The notes beneath the pieces are model-generated. The model did no database searches and was not told the DNA's origin. It saw only the letters and a list, made by a program, of their open reading frames with translations. The position numbers were made by a program, and so were the translations under genes. Positions 53,583 through 64,000 of a stretch of 64,000 nt of DNA are shown here, one piece after another. The first letter of the stretch is position 1. Each line of letters begins with the position of its first letter. Source of the stretch: an uncultured Serinicoccus sp. (lineage in GTDB: Bacteria > Actinomycetota > Actinomycetes > Actinomycetales > Dermatophilaceae); contig NZ_CANKYH010000004.1 of NCBI RefSeq assembly GCF_947487915.1, forward strand, positions 303,651 through 367,650, written 5' to 3'.

Positions 53583-54743
53583 GTGTCCGACGCCAACAGC
53601 CATCCCAGTCCAGCCGGTAGGCCCGCAGACACCGACGAGGGAGGGTCGCCGCACGAGGGCAGCGGCTCGGCGTCGGCGGGGTCCGCGCTGAGCCAGGAGA
53701 GCGTCGAGGCCCACGTCGGGCAGGCCCTCGAGGCCATCGCCCGGGCCCGTGACCTGGACGGGCTGAAGGAGGCCAGGCTGGCCCACGCCGGGGACCGCTC
53801 GCCGCTCGCGCTGGCCAACCGGGCCATCGGCGGCCTCCCCGGCCAGGAGAAGGCCGCGGCCGGCAAGCTCGTGGGCCAGGCGCGGGGTCGGGTCAGCCAG
53901 GCGCTCGCCCGGCGTCAGCAGGAGCTGGAGGCCGAGCGGGACGAGCGCATCCTCGTCGAGGAGGCCATGGACCTGACGGTCGCCCCCGGACGCCGCCCGC
54001 TGGGCCGTCGCCACGTGCTGACCGTCACCGCCGAGCGCATGGCGGACGCGATGGTGGGCATGGGCTGGGAGATCGCCGAGGGGCCGCAGGTCGAGGCCGA
54101 GTGGTTCAACTTCGACGCGCTGAACTTCGACAAGGACCACCCGGCGAGGCAGATGCAGGACACCTTCTTCGTCGAGCCGGCCAAGGCCGGGCTGGTGCTG
54201 CGCACCCACACCTCACCGGTGCAGGCGCGGTCGCTGCTGGAGCGCGGGGTGCCGCTGTACGTCGCTGTCCCGGGCAAGACCTTCCGCACCGACGAGCTCG
54301 ACGCCACGCACACCCCCGTCTTCCACCAGCTCGAGGGGCTGGCCATCGACGAGGGCCTGACGATGGCCCACCTCAAGGGCACCCTGGACCGTCTCGCCGA
54401 GGCGATGTTCGGGGCCGGGATCGTGAGCCGGCTGCGACCGGCATACTTCCCCTTCACCGAGCCCAGCGCGGAGATGGACTTCCGCTGCTTCGTCTGCCGG
54501 GGGGAGCCGACCGCCCCGCCCTGCCGGACGTGCGGCGGCACCGGCTGGATCGAGTGGGGTGGCTGCGGGATGGTCCACCACAACGTGCTGCGCGCGTGCG
54601 GTGTCGACCCCGAGCGCTACCAGGGCTTCGCCTTCGGCATGGGGGTGGAGCGCACGGCGATGTTCCGGCACGGCATCGCGGACATGCGAGAGCTCATCGA
54701 GGGAGACGTGCGCTTCAACGCGCAGTTCGGGATGGAGATCTGA
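53583..54743 (+). CDS. pheS: Phenylalanyl-tRNA synthetase alpha subunit
   Basis: 386 residues from GTG 53583. Charges tRNA-Phe as an alpha2-beta2 tetramer with PheT. Class II motifs are visible: motif 2 region TFRTDELDATHTPVFHQLEG and motif 3 FGMGVERTAMFRHGI; the Phe pocket region GCGMVHHNVLRACG is intact. The first 35 residues are a Gly/Ser-rich extension before the coiled-coil N-domain, which suggests that the true start could be later, but the leaderless promoter supports GTG 53583. Its stop overlaps the pheT start by one base. Confidence 0.95.
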   Translation: MSDANSHPSPAGRPADTDEGGSPHEGSGSASAGSALSQESVEAHVGQALEAIARARDLDGLKEARLAHAGDRSPLALANRAIGGLPGQEKAAAGKLVGQARGRVSQALARRQQELEAERDERILVEEAMDLTVAPGRRPLGRRHVLTVTAERMADAMVGMGWEIAEGPQVEAEWFNFDALNFDKDHPARQMQDTFFVEPAKAGLVLRTHTSPVQARSLLERGVPLYVAVPGKTFRTDELDATHTPVFHQLEGLAIDEGLTMAHLKGTLDRLAEAMFGAGIVSRLRPAYFPFTEPSAEMDFRCFVCRGEPTAPPCRTCGGTGWIEWGGCGMVHHNVLRACGVDPERYQGFAFGMGVERTAMFRHGIADMRELIEGDVRFNAQFGMEI

Positions 54744-57280
54744 TGCGGGTACCGGTCGACTGGCTGGGCGAGTACGTCACGCTGCCCGAGGGCGTCACCG
54801 GCGAGCAGATCGCCGCCGACCTCGTGTCGGTGGGGCTGGAGGAGGAGGGGCTGCACACCAGCGGTGTCGGCGGCCCGCTCGTCGTCGGCCGGGTGCTCGA
54901 GATGACCCCCGAGGAGCAGAAGAACGGCAAGACGATCAACTGGTGCCAGGTCGACGTCGGGGACGCCAACGGCAGCGGCGAGCCCCAGGGGATCGTCTGC
55001 GGGGCGCACAACTTCGCGGTCGGCGACCTCGTCGCGGTGATCCTGCCCGGCGGCAGCCTGCCGACCCCGCAGGGTCCGCTGACGATCAGCGCCCGCAAGA
55101 CCTACGGGCACGTGTCGGCCGGCATGATCTGCTCGGTCCGCGAGCTCGGCATCGGCGAGGACCACGACGGCATCCTGGTGCTGCCGCGCCTGCTGCCCGC
55201 CGAGGTCGTGGCGCGGCTGGCCCCCGGGGACGACCTCATCGGGGTGCTCGGGCTGGACCGGGAGACCGTCGAGGTCAACGTCACCCCCGACCGCGGTTAC
55301 TGCTTCTCGATCCGGGGCATCGCCCGGGAGTACTCGCACGCCACGGGCGCGGCCTACACCGACCCCGCCTCGCTGCCCGTCGACCGCGGCGAGGGGGAGG
55401 GGTATGCCGTGCGGCTCGCTGACGAGGCCCCGCTCGAGGGGGTCCCGGGCTGCGACCGCTACCTCGCCCGGGTGGTGCGCGGCATCGACCTCACCCGGAC
55501 CACCCCGGAGTGGATGGCACGCCGGCTGACCGAGGCCGGCATGCGTCCGATCGGGCTGGCGGTCGACGTGACCAACTACGTGATGCTGGCGCTCGGCCAG
55601 CCGTTGCACGCCTTCGACCTGGCCACGCTCACCGGCCCCGTCGTGGTCCGCCGCGCCCGCCCCGGTGAGCGGCTGACCACCCTCGACGACGTGGACCGCG
55701 CCCTGGACCCCGAGGACCTGCTCATCACCGACGGCGGCGAGCGGGTGCTCGCGCTGGCCGGTGTCATGGGCGGCGAGGACGGCGAGGTGATTCCCGGCGT
55801 CACGACCGACGTGCTCCTCGAGTCCGCGCACTTCGACGCCCGGTCGGTCGGCCGGACGTCGCGGCGGCACCGGCTCTCCAGCGAGGCGGCCAAGCGCTTC
55901 GAGCGGGGGGTGGACCCGGACGTGACGGCGGCCGCCGCCCAGCTGGCGGTGGACCTGCTCGTGGAGCACGGGGGCGGGAGCGCCGACCCGGCGGTCACCG
56001 ACGCCGACCAGCGACCGGAGCGGCCGGTCGTCGACCTCGACCTCACGCTGGCGGGCCGCTACGTGGGGGTCGACTACGACCTGCAGCGGGTGCTGGAGAT
56101 CCTGCGGCTCATCGGGTGCGAGGTGCAGGGGGAGGCCGCCGACCGGGTGGTCACCGTCCGGCCGCCGAGCTGGCGTCCCGACCTCACCGACGCCCCCGGG
56201 CTGGTCGAGGAGGTCGCCCGCATCGACGGCTACGACAAGATCCCGTCGGTCGTCCCCCGGGCGGTCGGCGGCCGTGGCCTGACCCACGGGCAGCGGGCCC
56301 GTCGCGCGGTGGCGACCGCCCTGGCGGGCCAGGGCCTCCACGAGGTCCTCACCTACCCCTTCGTCGGCGCCGAGCGCTTCGACGAGCTCGGGCTGGACGA
56401 GGACGACCCGCACCGCGACGCGGTGCGGCTGGCCAACCCGCTGTCGGACGAGGCGCCGCTGCTGCGGACCGCCCTGCTGCAGACGCTGCCGGAGGCGTTG
56501 CGCCGCAACGTCTCGCGGGGCAGCCGCGACGTCGCACTCTTCGAGATCGACAGCGTGACCCTGCCCGCGGGCGAGGCGCTGGCCCCCGTGCCGGGTGTCG
56601 GCGAGCAACCGGACGAGGAGGTCCTGGCGCAGATCCGCTCCGCCGTGCCCGCCCAGCCCTGGCACGTGGCGGTCATGGCCGCCGGCCAGGCCGACCGCTC
56701 CGGCTGGTGGGGCCGTGGTCGCCCGGTCGACGTCGTCGACGTCGTCGGGTGGGCGCACGCCGTCGCGGACGCCCTGGGGGTGGAGGTCCGCCGGGAGCAG
56801 AGCGAGCGGGCGTCCTTCCACCCGGGTCGGTGCGTCGACCTGACCCTGGCGGACGGGACCCTGGTGGGCTGGGCGGGTGAGCTCCACCCCACGGTGGTCC
56901 ACCGCCTGGGACTCCCGCCGCGCACCAGTGCCGCCGAGCTCGAGCTCGACGTCCTCGTCACGGCCAGCGACCACCGGACCCAGGCCAGCCCGTTGTCCAC
57001 CCACCCGCCCGCGACCTCCGACGTCGCGCTGGAGGTGCCCCGCGGGGTCCGCTTCAGCGCGGTCGAGGAGTCGCTGCGGGCAGGGGCGGGCGAGCTCCTG
57101 GAGAGCCTCGAGCTCTTCGACGTCTACGCCGGCGACCAGGTCGCGCAGGACCGCCACTCCCTGGCCTTCCGCATGCACTTCCGGGCGCCGGACCGGACCC
57201 TGACCACGCAGGAGGTCAACGCTGCCCGGGATGCCGCCGTCGACCGGGCCGCGCAGGACCACGGGGCGGTGCAGCGATGA
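54743..57280 (+). CDS. pheT: Phenylalanyl-tRNA synthetase beta subunit
   Basis: 845 residues from ATG 54743 (TGATG junction with pheS). Domains in order: tRNA-binding OB fold (about 41-150), B3/B4 editing domain (about 210-390), B5 (about 415-485), catalytic-like core (about 495-700) and a C-terminal anticodon-binding FDX-ACB domain (about 750-843, DRTLTTQEVNAARDAA). Complete for the long bacterial form. Its stop overlaps the next gene by four bases. Confidence 0.96.
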   Translation: MRVPVDWLGEYVTLPEGVTGEQIAADLVSVGLEEEGLHTSGVGGPLVVGRVLEMTPEEQKNGKTINWCQVDVGDANGSGEPQGIVCGAHNFAVGDLVAVILPGGSLPTPQGPLTISARKTYGHVSAGMICSVRELGIGEDHDGILVLPRLLPAEVVARLAPGDDLIGVLGLDRETVEVNVTPDRGYCFSIRGIAREYSHATGAAYTDPASLPVDRGEGEGYAVRLADEAPLEGVPGCDRYLARVVRGIDLTRTTPEWMARRLTEAGMRPIGLAVDVTNYVMLALGQPLHAFDLATLTGPVVVRRARPGERLTTLDDVDRALDPEDLLITDGGERVLALAGVMGGEDGEVIPGVTTDVLLESAHFDARSVGRTSRRHRLSSEAAKRFERGVDPDVTAAAAQLAVDLLVEHGGGSADPAVTDADQRPERPVVDLDLTLAGRYVGVDYDLQRVLEILRLIGCEVQGEAADRVVTVRPPSWRPDLTDAPGLVEEVARIDGYDKIPSVVPRAVGGRGLTHGQRARRAVATALAGQGLHEVLTYPFVGAERFDELGLDEDDPHRDAVRLANPLSDEAPLLRTALLQTLPEALRRNVSRGSRDVALFEIDSVTLPAGEALAPVPGVGEQPDEEVLAQIRSAVPAQPWHVAVMAAGQADRSGWWGRGRPVDVVDVVGWAHAVADALGVEVRREQSERASFHPGRCVDLTLADGTLVGWAGELHPTVVHRLGLPPRTSAAELELDVLVTASDHRTQASPLSTHPPATSDVALEVPRGVRFSAVEESLRAGAGELLESLELFDVYAGDQVAQDRHSLAFRMHFRAPDRTLTTQEVNAARDAAVDRAAQDHGAVQR

Positions 57281-58047
57281 GCGCGCGGGTGGCATTGGTG
57301 ACCGGGGCCTCGCGAGGCATCGGGGCCCTCGCGGTCGAGTCCCTGCTGGACGCCGGTTGGCAGGTCGTCGGCGTGTCCCGGTCCGGCACGGTCGCCGAGG
57401 GCGCCGAGGGTATGCCGTGCGACGTCACCGACGCCGACCAGGTGGACTCGGTGGTGGCCTCGGTGGTCGAGCGGCACGGCCGCATCGACCTGCTCGTCAA
57501 CAACGCCGGGCTCATCGAGGCCGAGGTGCCGTTGTGGGAGGCCGACGTCGAGGAGTGGTGGCAGGTGATGGTCACCAACGTGCGCGGTCCGTTCCTGCTG
57601 ACCCGGGCGGTGGTGCCGCACATGATCGAGGCGGGAGGCGGCCGGATCATCAACATCAACTCCGGGTCGGGCACCAAGGAGCGCGCCGACCTCACGGCAT
57701 ACTGCGGCTCCAAGTCGGCCCTGGCCCGCATCACCGGCGGGGTGGCGGCCGCCGGGGCCGAGCACGGGGTGCTGGCCTTCGACCTGGCGCCGGGCGTCGT
57801 CGAGACGGACATGACCCACTCGATGCGCATGCACGAGGGCCGTACGGAGTGGACGGCTCCACGGGACGTGACCGACCTGCTCCTGGCTTTCGCCTCGGGC
57901 GAGCTCGACGGCTTCTCCGGCCGCATGGTGCGCGCGGGCGCCGACGACCTCGACACCCTGCGTGAGTGGTCGGCCCGCGGCCTGCCCGAGGGCGCCCGCA
58001 TGCTGCGCCTGCGGCCGTGGGGCGAGGACGACCCGCTGGCCACCTGA
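57277..58047 (+). CDS. Short-chain dehydrogenase/reductase
   Basis: 256 residues; ATG 57277 overlaps the pheT stop (ATGA). Classical SDR: cofactor motif VTGASRGIGALAV, NNAGL, catalytic Ser in ININSGSGT, then YCGSKSALA (Tyr and Lys). The lack of an Arg/Lys cluster right after the first glycine loop is compatible with NAD(H) or NADP(H). The substrate is unknown. It is coupled to pheT by overlap although functionally unrelated, as often seen in actinobacteria. Confidence 0.88.
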   Translation: MSARVALVTGASRGIGALAVESLLDAGWQVVGVSRSGTVAEGAEGMPCDVTDADQVDSVVASVVERHGRIDLLVNNAGLIEAEVPLWEADVEEWWQVMVTNVRGPFLLTRAVVPHMIEAGGGRIININSGSGTKERADLTAYCGSKSALARITGGVAAAGAEHGVLAFDLAPGVVETDMTHSMRMHEGRTEWTAPRDVTDLLLAFASGELDGFSGRMVRAGADDLDTLREWSARGLPEGARMLRLRPWGEDDPLAT

Positions 58048-58048
58048 G

Positions 58049-58987
58049 GTGAGCGGGTTCGGCATCCGGACGCCGTGGGAGGACCTGCCCGCCACGGTCC
58101 ACGACTGGGCAGCGCGGGTCCTCGGCGGTCCCGTCGTCGAGGCGGTCTCGCAACCGGGCGGCTTCTCCCCGGGCTCGGCGGACCGGGTCCGGACCGCCGA
58201 GGGCCGGCGCGCCTTCGTCAAGGCGGTCGGCTCCCGCCCCAACCCGGACTCACCCGACCTGCACCGCAGGGAGGCCCGCGTGCTGCGCAGCCTCGCCGCC
58301 GAGCGGCTGGACGTCGCTCCCGCCCTCATCGCCGACCTCGACGACGACGGGTGGGTCGCCATCCTGACCGAGGAGGTCGAGGGCCGGCACCCGCACGCCC
58401 CCTGGACCGGGGCGGAGCTGGCGGGCACCCTCACCACGCTCACCGAGCTCGCCCGTCACCGGGCCCCGACCTCCTGGCCCGACCTGTCCGAGGAGCTCTC
58501 CGCCGAGTTCGGCAGCTGGACCCGGCTGCGGGACGACCCGCCGGCCGACCTGGACCCCTGGCTCGGGCCGCGGCTGGCCGAGCTGCACACCCTGTCGTCG
58601 CGCACCCTGGACCGGCTGTCGGGCGACACGGTCGTGCACACCGACGTCCGCGCGGACAACCTGCTGGTCGGGACCGACGGGCGGGTGCGGCTCGTCGACT
58701 GGCCGTGGGCGAGCCGTGGGGCCGCGTGGTTCGATGCCAGCTCGCTGCTCGTCGACGTCTGGGCGGTCGGGGAGGTCGACCTCGGACCGCACCTCCCGGC
58801 GATCCTGTCGCTGGGCGCGACGCGCGAGGACGTGCTCGGCGTGGTCGTCGGGCTGGCGGGCTTCCTGCTCGACGCGGCCCGGCGCCCGGCCGCACCGGGG
58901 CTGCCGACCCTGCGTGCCTTCCAGCGGTCCCGGGGGCAGGCGGCCGTGGAGGTCGCGCGGGAGCTCTGGGGTGGCGCCGGGTCCTGA
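58049..58987 (+). CDS. Aminoglycoside phosphotransferase-like (APH family) kinase
   Basis: 312 residues from GTG 58049, one base after the SDR stop codon. APH/choline-kinase fold: catalytic loop VVHTDVRADNLLVG (Asp and Asn) and metal motif VRLVDWPWASRG; the ATP-binding Lys is in RRAFVKAVGS. Actinobacterial members of this group are numerous and mostly have unknown small-molecule substrates; drug resistance should not be assumed. It forms a tail gene of the pheS-pheT-SDR unit. Confidence 0.83.
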   Translation: MSGFGIRTPWEDLPATVHDWAARVLGGPVVEAVSQPGGFSPGSADRVRTAEGRRAFVKAVGSRPNPDSPDLHRREARVLRSLAAERLDVAPALIADLDDDGWVAILTEEVEGRHPHAPWTGAELAGTLTTLTELARHRAPTSWPDLSEELSAEFGSWTRLRDDPPADLDPWLGPRLAELHTLSSRTLDRLSGDTVVHTDVRADNLLVGTDGRVRLVDWPWASRGAAWFDASSLLVDVWAVGEVDLGPHLPAILSLGATREDVLGVVVGLAGFLLDAARRPAAPGLPTLRAFQRSRGQAAVEVARELWGGAGS

Positions 58988-59045
58988 GCACGCCGCTGCG
59001 TCCGGGGAGGTGGTCCCCGCGGGACTCCTCTCCTCGGGGCACTCG

Positions 59046-59444
59046 TCATCCCCGACGCGCATCCAGCCGGGCGACCAGGGTGCGGGTGGCGGTCGCTCGG
59101 TATGACTCCTCGACGAGCTCGGCGACCTCGAGCCAGTCGCTGTCGTCGTCGAGGTCGACGCCCACCCAGCCGGCGGGGCCGAGGTAGGCCGGCCGGAAGC
59201 ACCGGGGCTGCTCCAGCAGGGCCCGCGCCTCGTCAGGGTGCGGCTTCACGACCACCGAGTCCGGGTGCTGGGCATACGCCCCCTCGACCTTGACCGAGGC
59301 GCCGACGTAGGCGAACACCTTCACCGTGAAGAACGCCGGGTGGCCGTGGCTGGTCTTCTCGGCGGACCCGGGCAGGGCCAGACAGATCCCCCGGAGACGG
59401 GCCAGCACCGGGCTGTCCGGGGCCACCATGAGCGGGTGTGCCAT
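59046..59444 (-). CDS. MmcQ/YjbR family protein
   Basis: 132 residues. DUF419 (YjbR) fold: CLALPGSAEKTSHGHPAFFT, VFAYVGASVKVEG, VVKPHPDEARALLEQ and RPAYLGPAGWVGVDLD are typical. These small proteins resemble DNA-binding folds, but their function is unknown. TAGCGT lies six bases before ATG 59444. It is divergent from argR, whose operator is 34 bases away. Confidence 0.88.
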   Translation of the reverse strand: MAHPLMVAPDSPVLARLRGICLALPGSAEKTSHGHPAFFTVKVFAYVGASVKVEGAYAQHPDSVVVKPHPDEARALLEQPRCFRPAYLGPAGWVGVDLDDDSDWLEVAELVEESYRATATRTLVARLDARRG

Positions 59445-59450
59445 GGGGGC

Positions 59451-59456
59451 ACGCTA
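59451..59456 (-). promoter_or_regulatory. -10 box of the MmcQ/YjbR gene (leaderless)
   Basis: TAGCGT on the minus strand, six bases before ATG 59444. Its -35 region overlaps the ArgR-type palindrome. Confidence 0.5.
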
Positions 59457-59477
59457 GCGCGGTCCGAGCCCTGCCAC

Positions 59478-59499
59478 TGTGTGCATAGTCATGCACACA
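59478..59499. promoter_or_regulatory. ARG box (probable ArgR operator)
   Basis: Perfect 9-bp arms TGTGTGCAT and ATGCACACA with a 4-base AGTC spacer. The TGCAT-N4-ATGCA core matches the general ARG box pattern. It covers the expected -35 region of the argR promoter, consistent with autorepression by ArgR-arginine. Confidence 0.82.
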
Positions 59500-59503
59500 T
59501 CGG

Positions 59504-59509
59504 TATACT
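59504..59509 (+). promoter_or_regulatory. -10 box of argR (leaderless)
   Basis: TATACT, eight bases before GTG 59518 and four bases after the ARG box. Confidence 0.65.
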
Positions 59510-59517
59510 CGTGCACC

Positions 59518-60036
59518 GTGACCTCGATCCCGATGACCCGTGCCGCGCGGCACCAGCGCATCAGCGACCTGCTGGAACGGCACGCGGTGGGCTCCCAGGG
59601 GCAGCTGCTCGACCTGCTGTCCGAGGACGGCATCTCGGTCACCCAGGCCACCCTCTCCCGCGACCTCGTCGAGCTGGACGCGGTCAAGGTGCGCCGCGGG
59701 CGGCAGCTGGTCTACGCCGTGCCCGGCGAGGGCGGTGACCACACCCCCCGTCCCGCCCAGGACCAGGTGGAGGTCAGCCACCGGCTCGCCCGCCTCTGCC
59801 AGGAGCTGCTCGTCAGCGCCCGCTCGGTCGGCAACCAGGTGGTGCTGCGCACGCCGCCCGGTGCCGCGCAGTTCCTCGCCTCCGCGATCGACCGCAGCGA
59901 CGCCGAGGACATCCTGGGCACGATCGCCGGGGACGACACCATCCTCGTCATCACCGCCGACCCGGCGGGTGGCCCGGACACGGCGCACCGGCTCCTCACG
60001 CTGGCGGCCGAGCCCGAGCAGCGCGACGCCACCTGA
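59518..60036 (+). CDS. argR: Arginine repressor
   Basis: 172 residues from GTG 59518. N-terminal winged HTH ([20 protein letters not shown], then [18 protein letters not shown] with the SR recognition pair) and C-terminal hexamerisation/arginine-binding domain ([31 protein letters not shown] with the arginine-binding Asp). Represses arginine genes when arginine is present. It precedes argH by 12 bases; other arg genes must lie elsewhere. Confidence 0.95.
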   Translation: MTSIPMTRAARHQRISDLLERHAVGSQGQLLDLLSEDGISVTQATLSRDLVELDAVKVRRGRQLVYAVPGEGGDHTPRPAQDQVEVSHRLARLCQELLVSARSVGNQVVLRTPPGAAQFLASAIDRSDAEDILGTIAGDDTILVITADPAGGPDTAHRLLTLAAEPEQRDAT

Positions 60037-62251
<2,215 letters not shown>

Positions 62252-62305
62252 GCTGGCCCCACCACGAGGCGATCTCGTGCCCCCACGACCGGAAGGACCC
62301 CCACG

Positions 62306-63568
62306 GTGACCCACATCCTCGACGAGCTGCGGTGGCGGGGCCTGGTGGCGCAGACCACCGACGAGGCCGCGCTGCGCCAGGCCTTCGACGACGGACCGAT
62401 CACCGTCTACTGCGGCTTCGACCCGACCGCGCCGTCGCTGCACTTCGGCAACCTCGTCCAGCTCATCGTGCTCCGCCACCTGCAGCGCGCGGGCCACCGG
62501 GTCATCTGCCTGGTCGGCGGGTCCACCGGGCTCATCGGCGACCCCAAGGCCACCTCGGAGCGGGTGCTCAAGACCAAGGACGAGGCTGCCGCCAACGTCG
62601 CCCGGATCCAGCAGCTGGTCCGGCCGTTCCTCGAGGTCGAGGGGGACAACCCGGTCGTCATGGTCAACAACCTGGACTGGACGGCACCGCTGAGCGCGCT
62701 GGACTTCCTGCGTGACGTGGGCCAGCACTTCCGGGTGAACCAGATGATCCGCAAGGAGGCCATCGCCGCGCGGCTGGAGAGCCAGGAGGGGATCTCCTAC
62801 ACCGAGTTCAGCTACCAGCTGCTGCAGGGCCTGGACTACCTGCACCTGTTCCGTGAGTACGGCTGCACCCTGCAGACCGGGGGGCAGGACCAGTGGGGCA
62901 ACCTCACCGCGGGGGTCGACCTGATCCACCGGGTGGAGGGGGCCTCGGTCCAGGTCCTCACGACACCCCTCATCACCGACGAGAACGGGATGAAGTACGG
63001 CAAGTCGGAGGGCAACGCCGTGTGGCTCTCGGCCGACATGACCTCGCCCTACGCCTTCTACCAGTACTGGATCAACGTGGCCGACGGGGAGACCGGCAAG
63101 CTGCTGCGCGTCTTCACCGACCGCGACGCCGCGCAGATCACCGCGCTGGAGGAGTCGGCGCGCGAGCGTCCGCACCTGCGGGAGGCGCAGCGGGCCCTGG
63201 CGGCCGACGTCACGACCCTCGTCCACGGGGCTGCGGCGACCGCGCAGGTCGAGGCGGCGAGCCAGGTCCTCTTCGGGCGGGCCGACCCGGCCACGCTCGA
63301 GGCCGGCACGTTGCGGGACGCCACGGCCGCATTGCCCGGAGGGTCGGCGGACGTGGGCGACAGCCTGCTCGAGGCCCTGGTGCGCACGGGGCTGGCCGAG
63401 AGCAGGGGAGCGGCCCGACGACTCGTCGGCGAGGGAGGCGTCAGCCTCAACAACGCCCGGGTGGAGGACGTGGACCGGCTGCTGGCTCACGAGGACTTCC
63501 TGCACGGCCAGGTGGCCCTGCTCAAGCGGGGCCGCAAGAGCCTCGCCGCGGTCCGAAAGGCCTCCTGA
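62306..63568 (+). CDS. tyrS: Tyrosyl-tRNA synthetase
   Basis: 420 residues from GTG 62306, with GGAAGG upstream. Class I synthetase of the TyrRS-S type: HIGH-like LHFGN (about residue 50), Tyr pocket FSYQLLQGLDYLHLF, QDQWGN and KMSKS-like KYGKS (about 230). The C-terminal S4-like domain (AARRLVGEGGVSLNNARVED) binds tRNA. It is the last gene before the rRNA operon; no hairpin terminator lies between them. Confidence 0.96.
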   Translation: MTHILDELRWRGLVAQTTDEAALRQAFDDGPITVYCGFDPTAPSLHFGNLVQLIVLRHLQRAGHRVICLVGGSTGLIGDPKATSERVLKTKDEAAANVARIQQLVRPFLEVEGDNPVVMVNNLDWTAPLSALDFLRDVGQHFRVNQMIRKEAIAARLESQEGISYTEFSYQLLQGLDYLHLFREYGCTLQTGGQDQWGNLTAGVDLIHRVEGASVQVLTTPLITDENGMKYGKSEGNAVWLSADMTSPYAFYQYWINVADGETGKLLRVFTDRDAAQITALEESARERPHLREAQRALAADVTTLVHGAAATAQVEAASQVLFGRADPATLEAGTLRDATAALPGGSADVGDSLLEALVRTGLAESRGAARRLVGEGGVSLNNARVEDVDRLLAHEDFLHGQVALLKRGRKSLAAVRKAS

Positions 63569-63577
63569 CCAGCGGAT

Positions 63578-63607
63578 TTGTGGTCGGCGCCCGGCGTCCC
63601 CTAGAGT
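63578..63607 (+). promoter_or_regulatory. rRNA operon promoter P1
   Basis: TTGTGG (63578-63583) and TAGAGT (63602-63607), 18-base spacer, starting ten bases after the tyrS stop. Confidence 0.55.
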
Positions 63608-63684
63608 TTCTCCTCGCCGCACCGACAGGGAGGCACGGACACCGAGAGGTGGCCGGTCCCGGGTACGGCAGCACGCACCGACAG

Positions 63685-63705
63685 CGTCCGAGCAGGGCTC
63701 GGACG
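63685..63705 (+). terminator. Hairpin between the two rRNA promoters
   Basis: CGTCCGAGC-AGG-GCTCGGACG, perfect 9-bp arms, five bases before the P2 -35 box. It lacks a U-tract; a pause or terminator function is possible. Confidence 0.5.
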
Positions 63706-63709
63706 GGAT

Positions 63710-63739
63710 TTGACTCCCGGAAGCGCAGGTGCGTAACCT
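63710..63739 (+). promoter_or_regulatory. rRNA operon promoter P2
   Basis: TTGACT (63710-63715) and TAACCT (63734-63739) with an 18-base spacer: the best -35/-10 pair in the window, 187 bases upstream of the 16S 5' end. Confidence 0.75.
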
Positions 63740-63799
63740 AGAAGAAAGCCCCGGACATCACGGCGCGAAAGCGCACGGATGATGGTGTGTGTCCGATTC

Positions 63800-63820
63800 T
63801 TGAGAACTCAACAGCGTGTT
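63800..63820 (+). promoter_or_regulatory. rRNA leader antitermination-type element
   Basis: TTGAGAACTCAACAGCGTG lies in the AT-rich leader before 16S rRNA. This sequence is widespread in actinobacterial rRNA leaders and spacers and overlaps the boxA/processing region; the inverted TTGAG-AA-CTCAA is part of it. Confidence 0.7.
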
Positions 63821-63925
63821 TGTTTTTTGATGCCATGTTTTGTTTGCCATGGCTGGTGCCCGCCCCCGGGTGCTGGTTGTGGTTTTTGTTGGGATCGTTA
63901 TCTGTTCGGTAATGGTTTTGTTCTT

Positions 63926-64000
63926 TTATCGGAGAGTTTGATCCTGGCTCAGGACGAACGCTGGCGGCGTGCTTAACACATGCAAGTCGAACGATGAAGC
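63926..64000 (+). rRNA. 16S ribosomal RNA, 5' end (partial)
   Basis: GAGTTTGATCCTGGCTCAG, then GACGAACGCTGGCGGCGTGC and CTTAACACATGCAAGTCGA, are the universal 16S start. The mature 5' end is placed at 63926 by analogy to E. coli numbering (27F primer site at position 8). The gene runs off the window. Confidence 0.97.

Noticed and set aside
53500..53583. T-box or Phe leader-peptide attenuator before pheS
   Set aside because: Only about 100 bases separate it from the upstream gene, there is no Phe-rich leader frame, and the -10 box lies seven bases from the start codon, leaving no leader.
58049..58987. Aminoglycoside resistance gene
   Set aside because: The APH fold is shared by many housekeeping small-molecule kinases; nothing in the sequence or context indicates antibiotic modification.

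Overview
This window is a high-GC actinobacterial chromosome segment. Gene content and order (fasR-fabD-fabH-acpP-fabF beside aceE, DUF3052 and ahpE; glnA-glnE; hisA-like-sseB-infC-rpmI-rplT-pheS-pheT-argR-argH-tyrS-rrn) point to order Micrococcales, probably an Intrasporangiaceae-type genus such as Ornithinimicrobium or Serinicoccus. The genus is an inference from synteny and protein style, not from a search.

Layout. 1-6 kb is the only clearly accessory stretch: an IS30 transposase cut by the window edge, a secreted protein of unknown function, a LAL-type LuxR regulator next to a membrane protein, and a broken IS110 transposase with its non-coding left end. 6-9.5 kb is a gluABCD-type glutamate ABC transporter operon, followed by tRNA-Met, a CBS-domain protein, a DUF3145 protein and a GT4 glycosyltransferase. 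12-21 kb carries type II fatty acid synthesis with its PucR-like regulator FasR, a glycerophosphodiesterase and pyruvate dehydrogenase E1. 21-30 kb has DUF3052, AhpE, tRNA-Val, Nif3, a zinc-ribbon protein, a histidine phosphatase, a methyltransferase, YaaA, an RNB nuclease, a HAD hydrolase, a 47-residue membrane protein, RNase P RNA and an MbfA-like iron protein. 30-37 kb has an MBL hydrolase, GuaB1, an AbiEi/DUF559 protein bracketed by inverted repeats, polyphosphate glucokinase, methionine aminopeptidase, an F420-dependent oxidoreductase and an ATL repair protein. 37-46 kb has glnA, glnE, a HisA-like protein, SseB and a fur-katA pair. 46.5-51 kb is one giant secreted subtilase. 51-64 kb is housekeeping translation and arginine genes running into the 5' end of a 16S rRNA gene.

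How the genes work together. Three physiological blocks stand out: nitrogen (glutamate uptake, glutamine synthetase and its adenylyltransferase), acetyl-CoA to fatty acids (aceE, fabD/fabH/acpP/fabF under FasR), and translation (infC to pheT, tyrS, rrn, two tRNAs, rnpB). Peroxide and iron defence recurs as ahpE, yaaA, mbfA-like and fur-katA.

Two features run through the whole core region. First, about twenty genes begin 6-9 bases after a TANNNT-type -10 box and lack a Shine-Dalgarno sequence, so their mRNAs are probably leaderless. Second, the octamer GGTATGCC/GGCATACC occurs 28 times from 10 kb to 62 kb, against roughly two expected from composition, and is absent from the first 10 kb. The most unusual locus is 32.5-33.9 kb, where tandem repeats sit exactly on the stop codons of two convergent genes and a three-block inverted repeat brackets the AbiEi/DUF559 gene.
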